Made by a program: the position numbers and the translations under genes. A stretch of 64,000 nucleotides of DNA, taken from the NCBI GenBank assembly GCA_039621445.1, contig CP154957.1, positions 32,320,399-32,384,398 on the forward strand, read 5' to 3'. How positions within the stretch are numbered: the stretch's first letter is position 1; the number at the start of each line of letters is the position of its first letter. This DNA comes from Euglena gracilis. Its lineage: Eukaryota; Euglenida; Euglenophyceae; Euglenales. Positions 1 through 9,721 of the stretch are shown in pieces. The notes beneath the pieces are model-generated. The model was given only the letters and a program-made list of their open reading frames with translations, ran no database searches and was not told the DNA's origin.

Positions 1-1761
1 GCATCTCCCCAGCCGCCCTGCGCAGCCAGCAGTGCCCACACCGTGGCAAAAACCTTGGCCCTGTCGGGGCACTGCCAACCCAACCAACTGCCAACAAATT
101 TATGGTCACACGGACCCCTGACTCTGGGTCAAAATGGGACTAAAATGGCCTTGAATGACCTAAAATGGGCACATTTTGGGGGCTGGGGTATAACGTTTGC
201 TGACGAGTATTTTTTTACTGGTGATGGGGGGAGCCTCGTACATCAGCACACATTGGATGCACATTGTATTCTCGTGTTTGAACCATTTTTGGATAGTTGG
301 TCCACTCCACTCCACGCCACAGCGCTCGACCTGTTGCCCCACTCCGAATAATCCAGCATCACTGACCTTGGTCACGGTTCAGGGTGGCGAACAAGTCCAT
401 TTATTTCTCTGGCTGCATTCCTCAAATGCCGAACAACTTTTGAGAAAGAACGGTGCCCAATCGCACCAGAACGATACTCAAGGAGAACACAGAGGCGAAC
501 AGTGGCACAGAAGCGAACAGTGGTTCCTTTCAAGACTCCTGGGCACAGGGAATCTGGCAGAAGGAAAACATCTGAGAAAAAAAATGATTTGCTCTGGACG
601 ATGGAAGAAAGGTGAGATAGGAAAATTCGGCACAAAGCGACGGCAGGACAATTTTTTTGGGGGGTCTGAACACCCTCTGGGGATGGTGTGGTAAAAGTTT
701 AGGCCGAAAATCAGTCATTTTTGGCGTCTGCTGTTCAGTGAGGGAGTCCCCCCACCTCCCACTTTGACAGGAGGAGTGGTTCCAGGCCACCCCCTACCCT
801 TATGTTGAATTCTGGCTGGTCTAATGGAACATTTTCTCGGTGCAGTTTTTTCCCCCCCACGGATGAAGTTATTTCTGCCGAAGAAGATAACTTTCACCCT
901 CAGCTTTGGCCATGTGGCTTGGATTACAATTTGAGCCAACCACTATTGGGCTAGTTTCTGATGTTCAAAACATCTTGTGAAACAATCGCTCCCAAGCTCC
1001 CCAGTGATTACAAGGGGAACATGAGGTTTATACTTTCCCTCTTTTGCAATGCTGCCAATTTTTTTGCCAGAAAAGTGCCCAACAATGCACTTTGGGTCGG
1101 CATTGGAGGGACGGATCGGCACCCCCCCCCCCGCGTTCAGGGGGGGGAGCGTAGACACCCTCCTGAGATGGAACCCTGGACTTTTAGTCAATCCAAACCC
1201 CCCAGCGTCAGTTGGAAGATGCCGTTGGGGGGTGAAGGCGGAGTTGGGACTCAACGAAACGTGTCCTCGGTTCCCAATGCCAGAGCCAGCATGGACGGGG
1301 GGGGGGGGGGAACTAACTCCTACTGCAGACATTTGACTTTGTGTTCCTACATCTGGAATTTGCAAGATGGAGCGTGCAGTAAGACACGGCACAAGAAGGA
1401 AGGGGACTTCAGAGGCTGACTCTCCCAAGGAGGGGACATGGATGGTCAGAGAAGGTGCCCTCTCGGATAGTTATCTTATGATACAGAACGCATACCTGTG
1501 AACGCATGCCCGAGGGGAACAAACAATTCACAGAAAGACACAGACTTGTGGGTCTACAGAGTCCGCACCGGTCGAGGCCAGGAGGGGGGTGCAGCACAAG
1601 CCCGGTCGACGTCCCATGGCTCAGGCCTGGTGATGTTCGCCGTCCGGCCTGCAGGACATCCGGGCACAATGTTCATGATGGATGGCCTTGGAAGCCACCT
1701 GCCTGCCATCTTTGACTCTCCCATGCGAACCGCAAAGGCACCTGGCGGGACATCGCCGCAC
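1..1761. other. Region downstream of the last recognised rpiA exon
   Basis: I recognise no conserved protein in this stretch. It should contain the 3' end of the minus-strand rpiA transcript, and possibly a very short terminal coding exon if a donor at 1761 is used. It holds G/C-tract material: a C9/G8 inverted pair around 1121-1148 and a G13 tract at 1297-1310. The many overlapping open frames have no consistent codon bias and look fortuitous. Confidence 0.4.
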
Positions 1762-4700
1762 CTGCGCAACACCTCCACCCGGCCGTCGGGGTAGGCGATG
1801 TGGCACTCGTGGGCCAAGTCCTGGAACAGCCCGTGCTCAATGACGCCCACTGTGGCCTGAAGAAGGGGCCCACCAACGCCGCCATTGCATCCCTTAAATA
1901 GGTAGAGCTTGGACGTTGGAGCTTGGGCAACATTCAAGCAAGCAAAGCTGCAATCCACCAACTTATACATCCTCGCACTTAAGCTTTTTTCTTTGTCGAT
2001 GTGCGCAATTGCGCAAACCGATATTTTTTTACAATTTCCTTGAACCACCGACTGTAACTGGAAAAATAGCAAAATGCAAGATGCGCACTTCACGATACAG
2101 GTTAGAAACACGAAGGTTTCAAACTATCATCCTAACGAGCTGTCTGATACTTTTGGAGTGACAGATTCGCGTTGCTGTCTGTCAAACAGGTGGGTTGTAC
2201 CCTGGCTGTTACGCCCATCTGCTTTGGTGCATCCCTGCTGTCTGCAATTACAGGGTGATGCATAGCTGTTTGACGGCGACCGACTTTCCACCATTCGGGA
2301 TGTGCGATGGTTGTGGCATAAAAAACTTTCCAGAACTCTGCCGCCATCGACAGACCGAAATATGTGTCTGCTGATGGAACATTCACATGCCAAAATTTAT
2401 GAAATGAGGGTTGATATGCGCATTTGCGCACACCAACCATGTGTGTATTTTGTGTAAGTGGTTGGTGTGTGTATTTACGCACATCGACCATTTGTGTATT
2501 TGTGGATGGTTGATGTGCACAAATGCGCACGCGAACCACTTGCACAAAATACACAAATGGTTGATGTGCGTAAATGCGCACACCAACCGCTTGCACAAAA
2601 TGCACACGTGGTTGGTGTGTGCAAATGCGTGAATGGTTGTTGCGCGCATTTGCGCACATCAATCACGTGAAAATTGAACATACTCCACATTTCTTATATC
2701 ACCACATGAAACACAACACCTGTCTTTTCTTGGCTACATAAAAAAAAGGTTGGGAGAGGGATTTTGAGTGGGTACCTTTTGCAATGTGCGACGTAGAGCG
2801 GTGGCTGGTAATATACCTTTGTTTTACCTCCGTATTATGGAGTGCTCTTCGTCCACAGGAACACCGACCATTGTTGGCGCAAAACTTTTGAAACTACCAT
2901 GCCCCCCCCATATTGTACCCCCCCCCCCTGGGAGCCATTTTCTGGGGGGGGGGGTACAATATGGGGGGAGGCCAAGGTCATGGTCCATGGTGGGGGGGTA
3001 CCCCATGGGGGGGGGTACATTATGGGGGGAGTACAATATGGGGGGGCATGGTATTGTGTGATGAAAAAATTCCGGTTCTAGGTAATGCGAAATTGCAGTA
3101 GAACACGCTCTGTGACAGGAGAAAGTTTGTCTCCGCTCAGTGTGTAAATTTGTATGTCTTATTTCCAACCCGCACAAATGGTCGTTTTTGCATCATTGTT
3201 GTGCGGGAAGGCTTGATGACGTGTAACACCCCTTGATTGCTGGACATTTTTCTTCAAAAAACGACTTCCAGAATTCCAAAATTGCGCATGTGAAACCTTC
3301 CTGTTTCCTCGAATTTGTCCTCGAATTTTTGCAGTTGTCGGGATTTGTCGGACTTTATTGGGGCGTGTCGGGTTTTGTCAGACTTTGTCGGAACCCACAC
3401 CTCCAGAGGTCCAAAAACGTGTTGAGAAGGCATTTGCTTAAGGACCCCACCCGGGGGGGGGGGGTACTGGCTAGCCAATCGGCTAGACACTGGAAAAAGT
3501 GGACTAGCTAGACCCCCCCAGGGGGGGGGTCCGTGGGTCCCCCGGACTGGGAAAAAAATTTTCCTCCGGCGCTGCGCGCCGGAGGAAAAATGAGGTTTTT
3601 AACAGGTTTTGGGCTGACTTTGTTCCAAAAAATTTCCAAAAATGGCCAAAAACGGGCATTTTTGGCCATTTTTGGGGGTCCCAAAAAAAATTTCGGAAGT
3701 GGAAAATTTTTTCCACTAGCTAGCCCTGCTAGAAAACCCACTAGCCAAATTTGGACTAGCTGCAGTCCAGCCCCCCCCCCCGGGGGGGGTACTGCAATCC
3801 CTTAAGCAAATGCCTGGTTGTCAGGATTTGTCGGGATTTGTCGCTGGAGGTGCTTGGTAAGGGACCGGGGGTGGAGGAACAGCCGGCTGGCAGCTGGAAT
3901 CAGCGGGTACCCAACACTGGCAAAAAAGCCCAAATCCAGCTTTGGAGGTGAAACCCCAAAAACCCCTCAAAAATGAGTTTTTTGCTCCAAAATTTTTGAT
4001 CCAAAAAATATCACTTTGTGCTGAATTCTTCTTCGAATTCTTCGGCCCAGCCCAGCTTTGCCGGGCTGGCCCCAACATAATTTCAGCAGACCCTTGGGGG
4101 GGGGGGGGCAGTATGGTTGGGAGCTACTGGCTGGGGAAAAAAGCACTGGCTGGCTGGATCTCTCCATGAAGCCTATGGATAAGGTTTGCCAAAAAAACAA
4201 CACTGAAATGCTCTATGGTGTGTTAAAATAGGGACAGTGTTTGTTTGCCAACCTGCATCCGTGATCTTTCCTTGGTCGAAATTCAACAGGAAATGCAGCC
4301 ATCATAAATATTTCTGAGAATTCCAATACAAGCAAAAATGCGATGTTATATACACAACAGAAATATTTCATGAGAATACAGAATCTCTGCCCGCACCATT
4401 GAATTTTTCATTCGGGGGGGGGGGGGGATGATGTGGTCATAAACACAACATGGTCAACAACTTTTAAAAAAAACGAGGCTCAAAAAAAACAATAATTTTA
4501 TGCCTGCATTATGTTTGGCCAAACCGAAGATCCAGTGTAAACCACACTGGGTGTATTGTAGCACAAAAAAATTCATCCTTGGAGGCAGAAGACAGCATCA
4601 AATGCTTGGGTTGGCAGGCACCGCGTTCTACCGAAACCCCCCCTGGTGGGTGGGGTTGCCCATAGCACCCCCCCCCGTGGGGTCATAGCACAAGGCACCC

Positions 4701-5462
4701 CCTCCCCCTGGGGTGGGTAAAATCGCCTGGCACCGTTCGTCTGCTTCGCCCATTTGGATGAAACGGACAGTTTATTTCGAAATGTTATGCATTACCCACT
4801 TGGGAAAATAGCCACTTTCAGGGCCCCAGCACCTTCGGCACCGGGGCTGTGCGAAAGAACTGCCCACCCGAAATCCGACCCCCCGGGGGGGGGCGAAAAT
4901 GCCCAACCCCCCTGCCCCCGCCCCTGCCCACAGCACCCCCTCCCGGGGAGGGGGCAGTGCGGCTTTCCTGCGACCCCCTTTCCTGCGACCCCCCCACAAA
5001 ATTAAAAAGAAGCCTGATCGGTGCGCAATAGTCGATTCTGACATGTGGCACAACTGCATCATGAGGCCGCACTGCTTGAACGCCACACCTTTAACTGTGC
5101 CGCAGTGGCCCTGGGGTCAGGGATGCCGTGGGGGGTGAAGTCAAGGTCCAGGATGTAATTGCCCTCATCGGTAATGAACGGCTGGCCCGGGCTGGCCTCG
5201 CGGCGGGCGATGCCCACGTGCGGCCACTGCGCCTGCAGCCGCGCGGCAGTCTTGTGCCATCCGAACTTGATGACCTGCGGGCCGCCAGGAACCAATGCAT
5301 TGTTTGGTGGGCCAGCAGGTGTCTTCTGCTTTTTTTTTGGACTGTAAAGCAAAATTTTGAAACCAATTGAGCTTGGACTTAGGAGGCGCAACGCATGCGA
5401 CCTCATCTATCAGCACACACACACACACACATACAACAGACACGCACACACACACACACACA

Positions 5463-5503
<41 letters not shown>

Positions 5504-8276
5504 GCACACACACACCCACAACATACACAACACACAATATCACAACTGTGAACACACCGACCCAAACTCAATGTGTCCAACCCTATGCCCACACCTCCAC
5601 CGGCAGGGCCCGGGTGGTCCCCAGCACGTCCACCTTCTTGCTGGCGTCCACAACAATGACCAGCCGGTCGGCCTGCACCTCCACATACTTCTCCCGCAGC
5701 AGGCAGCCGCCGCCCCCCTTGATGAGGCACAGCCCGCAGTCCACCTCGTCTGCCCCGTCGATGGCGACAGCGAACCGGTCAAAGCTGTCCAGGCCGGTAC
5801 CGGGCACCGCTGTCACTCGGGCAGTCCCGCAATATGTTCACGTGAGCTGCACAACCCCAGAACCTCGGGCCGGCATCTCGTTGCCAACCCCCGCGCAGCT
5901 ACGGGATGAGGGGGGCGGTTTTGAAAATATTCAATCGCACGATTCTGGGCCGACCCACAAGCCGGTTCTTCTCGGCAGCCTTTAACTGCTGCCCCCCCGG
6001 GGGGGGGCCAGTACTTAAACGGGGGGTTTCCCCCCGCGCGTTTAAGAAGATGGACCTGTCCGCCCCATCCACCTGGTGCCCATGAGAAATGCGTAGTAAG
6101 GAAAGCCTACTCATGCAAGGGGTTGGGGTTAGGGTTAGGGTTTGGGATAGGGTTAAGGTTGGTTAGGGTTAGGGCTAGGGTTTGGGAATAGGGTTAAGGT
6201 TGGTTAGGGTTAGGGCTAGGGTTTGAGAATAGGGTTAGGGACAGGGTTAGGGAATATGGTTAAGGAATAGGGAATAGGGCTGAGGAATAGGGTCAGGGTT
6301 AGGGTTAGGGTTGAGGAATTGGGTTGGGGTTCAGGATTTAGACCAAATTGGGCCCAAACTTAGGCCGAATTTAGGCTGTAATTTAGGCCTGATTTCGGCT
6401 GACCTCCCTAACTTCGGGCCTCACCCTAACCCTGCTCCCTTTCTGAACGGCAATTGTAAACCTAACCCTGCCCCTGAAAATGACAGAAAAAGCCAAAGTG
6501 CCGCTGAAACTCCCATCAGCTTGCATTCAGGTAGGTGGAGGGTGGCTCCACTGGCCACTCACCCACTCACCCACACCCATCTCAAAACTCCTCAAAATCA
6601 AACAAAAAAACAAAAACCGTCAGTTCTCCCTCCCGACACCACCAGGCCAGACTGAGCATCTCACAACATTCAATCCCCAAAAATCGAGGGTCCAATGAGG
6701 TGGCGAAAAAAGGGAGCGAGTGGGTTTAGGCCCATGGGGTTGCTTGGTAAACATGTGATGTGATTACTGTGATTCCATTGCCCCAGCTCCAACCACCATC
6801 ATCATCTGCAGGTTTTCTGCAGATGACAATTTGTTTACTGCAAAAATTGAGATAATTTTTTATCCCAATTTTTTTTGGGATTTTAGCTGGGAAGCATGGG
6901 ATAATTGCTTCCGAGCTAAATCAAAGCTGAACCAACAAACAGCATTCCGAACATCCGGCCCCATTCCTCTTGGCACTGCATCTGTGCCCGGAGGGAATGG
7001 ACACCCCCTAACGACTCCAGCCCCCCCCCCCCCCGCCAGCCAGTGGCAACAGCACGGCCGCGGGCGTCGGTGTGCAGCCCCTGGCGGATGGCGTGCGCCT
7101 CCGTGGCCTCGCTGGTGGAGCACGTGCGGACCGCCCAGCCCCGCGCCCGGCACAGGTCGGCCACGATGTCCACCACGTACTCCGCCGTGGTCCCCGTGCC
7201 GAGCGCGAGGTCGATGCCGTCCCGCAGGTGTGCCAGCGGCAAGCCCCGGCGGCCCACAGCCAGGGTCCCGGTGCTCTCGGGTGGTTGGGTTGGTTGAAGG
7301 CAGCCCCGGCACCAACGTGTGGCGGTGGGGTGGGCAGGCCCCCCAACCAGGGTTCGATATAAGGAGAGGAGGGGGGGGGGGGTGGTCCGGACCCCCCCTG
7401 CGGGCCAGGAGGGGGGGGGGACACCCCCCACCTAAACCATGTACGCCCTCCTTATATCGAACCCTGCCCCCAACCCCATGCGTTCTCAATCCCGACCATT
7501 TCCCCAAATCGTACACAGTTCTGTGCCGCAAATCTCCAGGCTGGATGAAAAAACCCTCAACCCGCAAAGGCCCGTTGCTGCGTCAGAAATTTCAATGGGA
7601 CGCACACCCAGACCACTGGATCAGGGGGGCAGCGCAGCCCCAGACCCTCCGCATTCAAATAATAAAAGCAAGTTTGCCTGTGGGCAGGTTGGTGGTCAAT
7701 GCCCAGACCTGCAGACAAAAAATTAAGGGGGAAAACACCGTTGGTGCAGATTACGAAAGGAAATAAATTTCGGCCTCTCGGATGCCAGAAACCCTTTTGG
7801 ATACCAGCCGGAAGGATTCCGATGACAATAAAGTGGTTCCTGAGCTCTCAAGGCAAAAAAAACATCGGAGTACTCCCACATCTGCTCCCCTCTCCCCGAA
7901 AAGAAGGGTGCATTTTGGACAGACTGGCCAAGCTTTAACAAACAACACAAAAACACCACACCAAGGCGCCGCAAGCAACGCAGTCCTCAAACACCCAGGA
8001 CGCACACCGCCGGCAGCTGGCAAGGTCCCGGGTATTTCGACGTACAAAATCCATTTTCGCACACCCCAAAAACAGCATTTTTTGCCAAAGTCCTGGGGTC
8101 ACCCAGCCAAAAACAGAATTTCGCTCATTTTTTTGCATTTTTTTGTCAACGTGTTTTCAAATGCCCATTCAGCCAATCCCTAGCGAAGGTCAGTGGGCTT
8201 CGTTTGTTCGCCGGGGCTTGGCCTCCACCGCCGACTGAGCCGCGCGACGCTTCTGTTCCGCCGGGGAAAGAGACAT
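1762..8276 (-). CDS. rpiA: Ribose-5-phosphate isomerase A, split gene with at least five exons
   Basis: RpiA interconverts ribose 5-phosphate and ribulose 5-phosphate in the pentose phosphate or Calvin pathway. Exons, 5' to 3' on the minus strand: about 8276-8223 (MSLSPAEQKRRAAQSAVE), 7233-7069 approximate (LGTGTTAEY and TSEAT), 5795-5595 (DGADEVD, LIKGGGGCLLREK), 5274-5089 (KFGWHKTA, GQPFITDEGNYILDL), 1856-1762 (GVIEHGLF, PDGRVEVLR). The family's catalytic Asp pair in DGAD, the Lys before GGGG and the Glu of REK are all present. Intron 3 (5275-5594) is GT-AG and joins PVE to VIKFGW. Intron 4 (1857-5088, 3.2 kb) is GT-AG and joins QLK to ATVGVIEHGLF. Intron 1 has no GT/AG but has 12-nt complementary ends. 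The exon 2/3 border and the C-terminus are unresolved: either a short last exon follows a GTGCGG donor at 1761, or reading continues to a stop near 1554. Total length, about 235 residues, suits the family. Confidence 0.9.
2400..2675. repeat. Palindromic CA/TG-rich minisatellite in rpiA intron 4
   Basis: Imperfect units of the type TGCGCACACCAACC alternate with their reverse complement GGTTGRTGTGCGYAAATG, spaced by TGTGTATTTTGTG-like segments. Because the units are palindromic, long open frames with Cys/His periodicity appear on both strands. I read these as by-products of the repeat, not zinc-finger genes. Confidence 0.75.
2896..3050. repeat. C-tract / ATTGTACC foldback element
   Basis: Repeated ATATTGTACCCCCC units face GGGGGTACAATATGGGG units across a GC-rich centre, so the stretch can fold back on itself. 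It belongs to the G/C-tract-bounded repeats seen throughout the window and lies inside rpiA intron 4. Confidence 0.65.
3337..3396. repeat. TTTGTCGGGA short-period repeat
   Basis: Degenerate units of about 10-11 bp (TTGTCGGGATTTGTCGG). Related sequence follows the neighbouring element at 3815-3850 (TTGTCAGGATTTGTCGGG, then GTCGCTGGAGGTGCTT) and recurs at 13551-13640 and 59240-59335, so this is a dispersed family, not a local accident. Confidence 0.6.
3427..3815. mobile_element. Foldback element with AGGCATTTGCTTAAGG ends
   Basis: Outer inverted repeats AGGCATTTGCTTAAGG (near 3428) and CCTTAAGCAAATGCCT (near 3800) enclose nested inverted C10/G10 tracts, CTAGCTAG-rich arms and a central GC hairpin (CCGGCGCTGCGCGCCGG near 3565-3585). 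No protein is encoded. It interrupts the TTTGTCGGGA repeat. I infer a non-autonomous foldback transposon or introner-like element. Confidence 0.65.
3870..4165. mobile_element. GGCTGG-ended G/C-tract foldback element
   Basis: GGCTGGCAGCTGG-type sequence at the left faces GAGCTACTGGCTGG...GGCTGGCTGG at the right. A T/A-rich centre contains CCCAGCTTTGCCGGGCTGG, and there is a G14 tract near 4095. The same GGCTGG arms and CCAGCTTTGCCGG centre recur at 46370-46800, and the arms recur at 53050-53135. Confidence 0.55.
4820..4992. repeat. G/C-tract element with CACCTTCGGCACC centre
   Basis: Contains a GGGCCCCAGCACCTTCGG hairpin, then CCCCCCGGGGGGGGCG and repeated CCTGCGACCCCC units. The hairpin plus outer G/C-tract composition matches the larger family described at 20035-20350 and 60437-60871. 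Confidence 0.45.
5412..5512. repeat. (CA)n microsatellite in rpiA intron 3
   Basis: Nearly uninterrupted CA dinucleotides with a few TA or GC interruptions. This is most of the 320-bp intron between the DGADEVD and KFGW exons. Confidence 0.95.
6118..6475. mobile_element. Foldback element with telomere-like TTAGGG arm
   Basis: About 200 bp of degenerate TTAGGG/CTAGGG/TTTGGG repeats is followed by a centre of TTAGGCCGAATTTAGG-type sequence and a shorter opposite arm (CCCTAACTTCGGG, CACCCTAACCCTGC). The array is internal to rpiA intron 2 and faces an inverted partner, so it is not a chromosome end. Related centres occur at 30390-30560, 32597-32830, 35850-36010 and 48100-48345. Confidence 0.75.
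7348..7466. mobile_element. MITE with CAGGGTTCGATATAAGGA terminal inverted repeats (copy 1)
   Basis: The 119-bp element begins CAGGGTTCGATATAAGGA and ends with the exact complement TCCTTATATCGAACCCTG. CCCCAAC flanks it on both sides (7341-7347 and 7467-7473), consistent with a 7-8-bp target duplication. The interior is a G/C-tract foldback ending CACCTAAACCATGTACG. CAGGG...CCCTG termini and 8-bp duplications are typical of hAT-superfamily elements. It sits in rpiA intron 1, near exon 2. Confidence 0.85.
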
Positions 8277-9721
8277 TGGGGAAGTGCGGGCACCCGCCGC
8301 CCTGTGGAGAGGAAAGGAGGGTGCTGCGCGGCCTGGCGTGTTCCTGGGAGCTGAACCACTGAACCAATGAAAGACGCCGCAAAGACCAGGTCATGGGTCT
8401 TGCATTGCCGAAGGAAAGGGAATGTGGTGAACCACCCCAATAATATACTCGGGGGGTATATCATTTGAGCATCCGAAATTGGTGCCAGGGGGTGTGTTTG
8501 GGCATACATTTTTTTTTAATCTCAAAAAAAGCCCCAAAATGCAATTTTTACATTGTTTGAAGTGTTCACATTTTGGCACTTTTCTTTTGTGTTGAGACCC
8601 CAAAATTTTGGAACCTGTCTTTTTTCCAAAATATGCTCCTTCTGACAGAAATTGACGGTTTTCTGCCTCTTCTTGCTTTCACTCTCTGCACCAGGGGGGA
8701 TATTATTTCGGGGGTATGTTTGTTTGGGGGTGTATTATTTGGGGAGTAATATTATTTATTTGTAAATGGAGTAATATTATTATATTATATTATTATTATT
8801 ATATTATTATTTATTTGAATATTATTTATTTATTAATTATTTATTTAATATTAATTCATGACCTGGAAGCTTTGTCCACAAAACTACACATTCCAAATAG
8901 CCAAACCCAGCCCATTTAAGTGCGCCGTGCCCAAAAAAGTGTCACACTGGGGTCGAAAAGTGAAAACCAAAAAGTGCACACCCCAAAAACAGCCATATTG
9001 CACTGAACCGGCTTTCAGGAATTGCCCAAATAAATGCGCATCCTTGCAATAATATTGCACACCCCGTGCACTCAAATGGGGGGGTACCAACTTTGTCCTT
9101 TTGGCATGCCGGGCATCGGCGTGGGAAGTCACAGCTAGTAACTCTTTGGCAGGGTGGGCTTCAATGGAGTGTTGAGACTTAACAAACAAACTGTTGCTTG
9201 GCGTTCTTTCTTTCTGTCCATCATTGATCATCCCATGTTGCGATTCCAGGAAAGTAAACCCGGCTGCAGCAATTCAGGGAAACAATGTTATGTGCCTCGC
9301 GACAAATCACGGCAGTGATGATCAGGCAGTGGACTGAGGTGCTTCGCAGTGAGCAGCTTCTGCAGGGGTGGTCCAGAACGCCGTTAGCAGCTCCCCCATA
9401 TGTCCGAAATCTCGCGGGACACCGAGGAGCACGTCATTCTTTGGGCTTCCTTGCTCTTTCTTGCAGCAGCCACCCACAGGAATGGGCTGACAACAACACC
9501 ACTCAGGAGTCTCGGCACTTGGGAGCATCCCAGCACATCCATGAAATTCACTGAATTGCACGGATTTCTTCAAAAGCCTGGCCTCGTGAGGGCTACCCTC
9601 GAAATGCCGGAATCTGTTCGATGTGTATGAATGTGGCTTCCTTTAAGCAGCACATTGAATCTCACAAACCTTTTAGTAGACGTGGTGCATTGCCAGCAAG
9701 GCCAAAGACACAAAAGTAAAA
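8277..9721. other. Spacer between methyltransferase 3' end and rpiA start
   Basis: No conserved protein was found. The stretch 8690-8865 is very A/T-rich (TATTATTATT runs) and starts with GGGGATATTATTTCGGGGG and GTATTATTTGGGG units of the C-tract/AATAATA repeat type. Any promoter for the rpiA start at 8276 should lie here, but no TATA box or other motif can be assigned with support. Confidence 0.4.

Noticed and set aside
2411-2662. Cys/His-rich frames on both strands that look like zinc-finger proteins
   Set aside because: They arise from a palindromic minisatellite; the same pattern appears on both strands and spacing follows the DNA unit, not a finger fold.
6118-6320. A true telomere or chromosome end
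   Set aside because: The array is degenerate, internal to rpiA, and faces an inverted CCCTAA arm; coding sequence continues on both sides.
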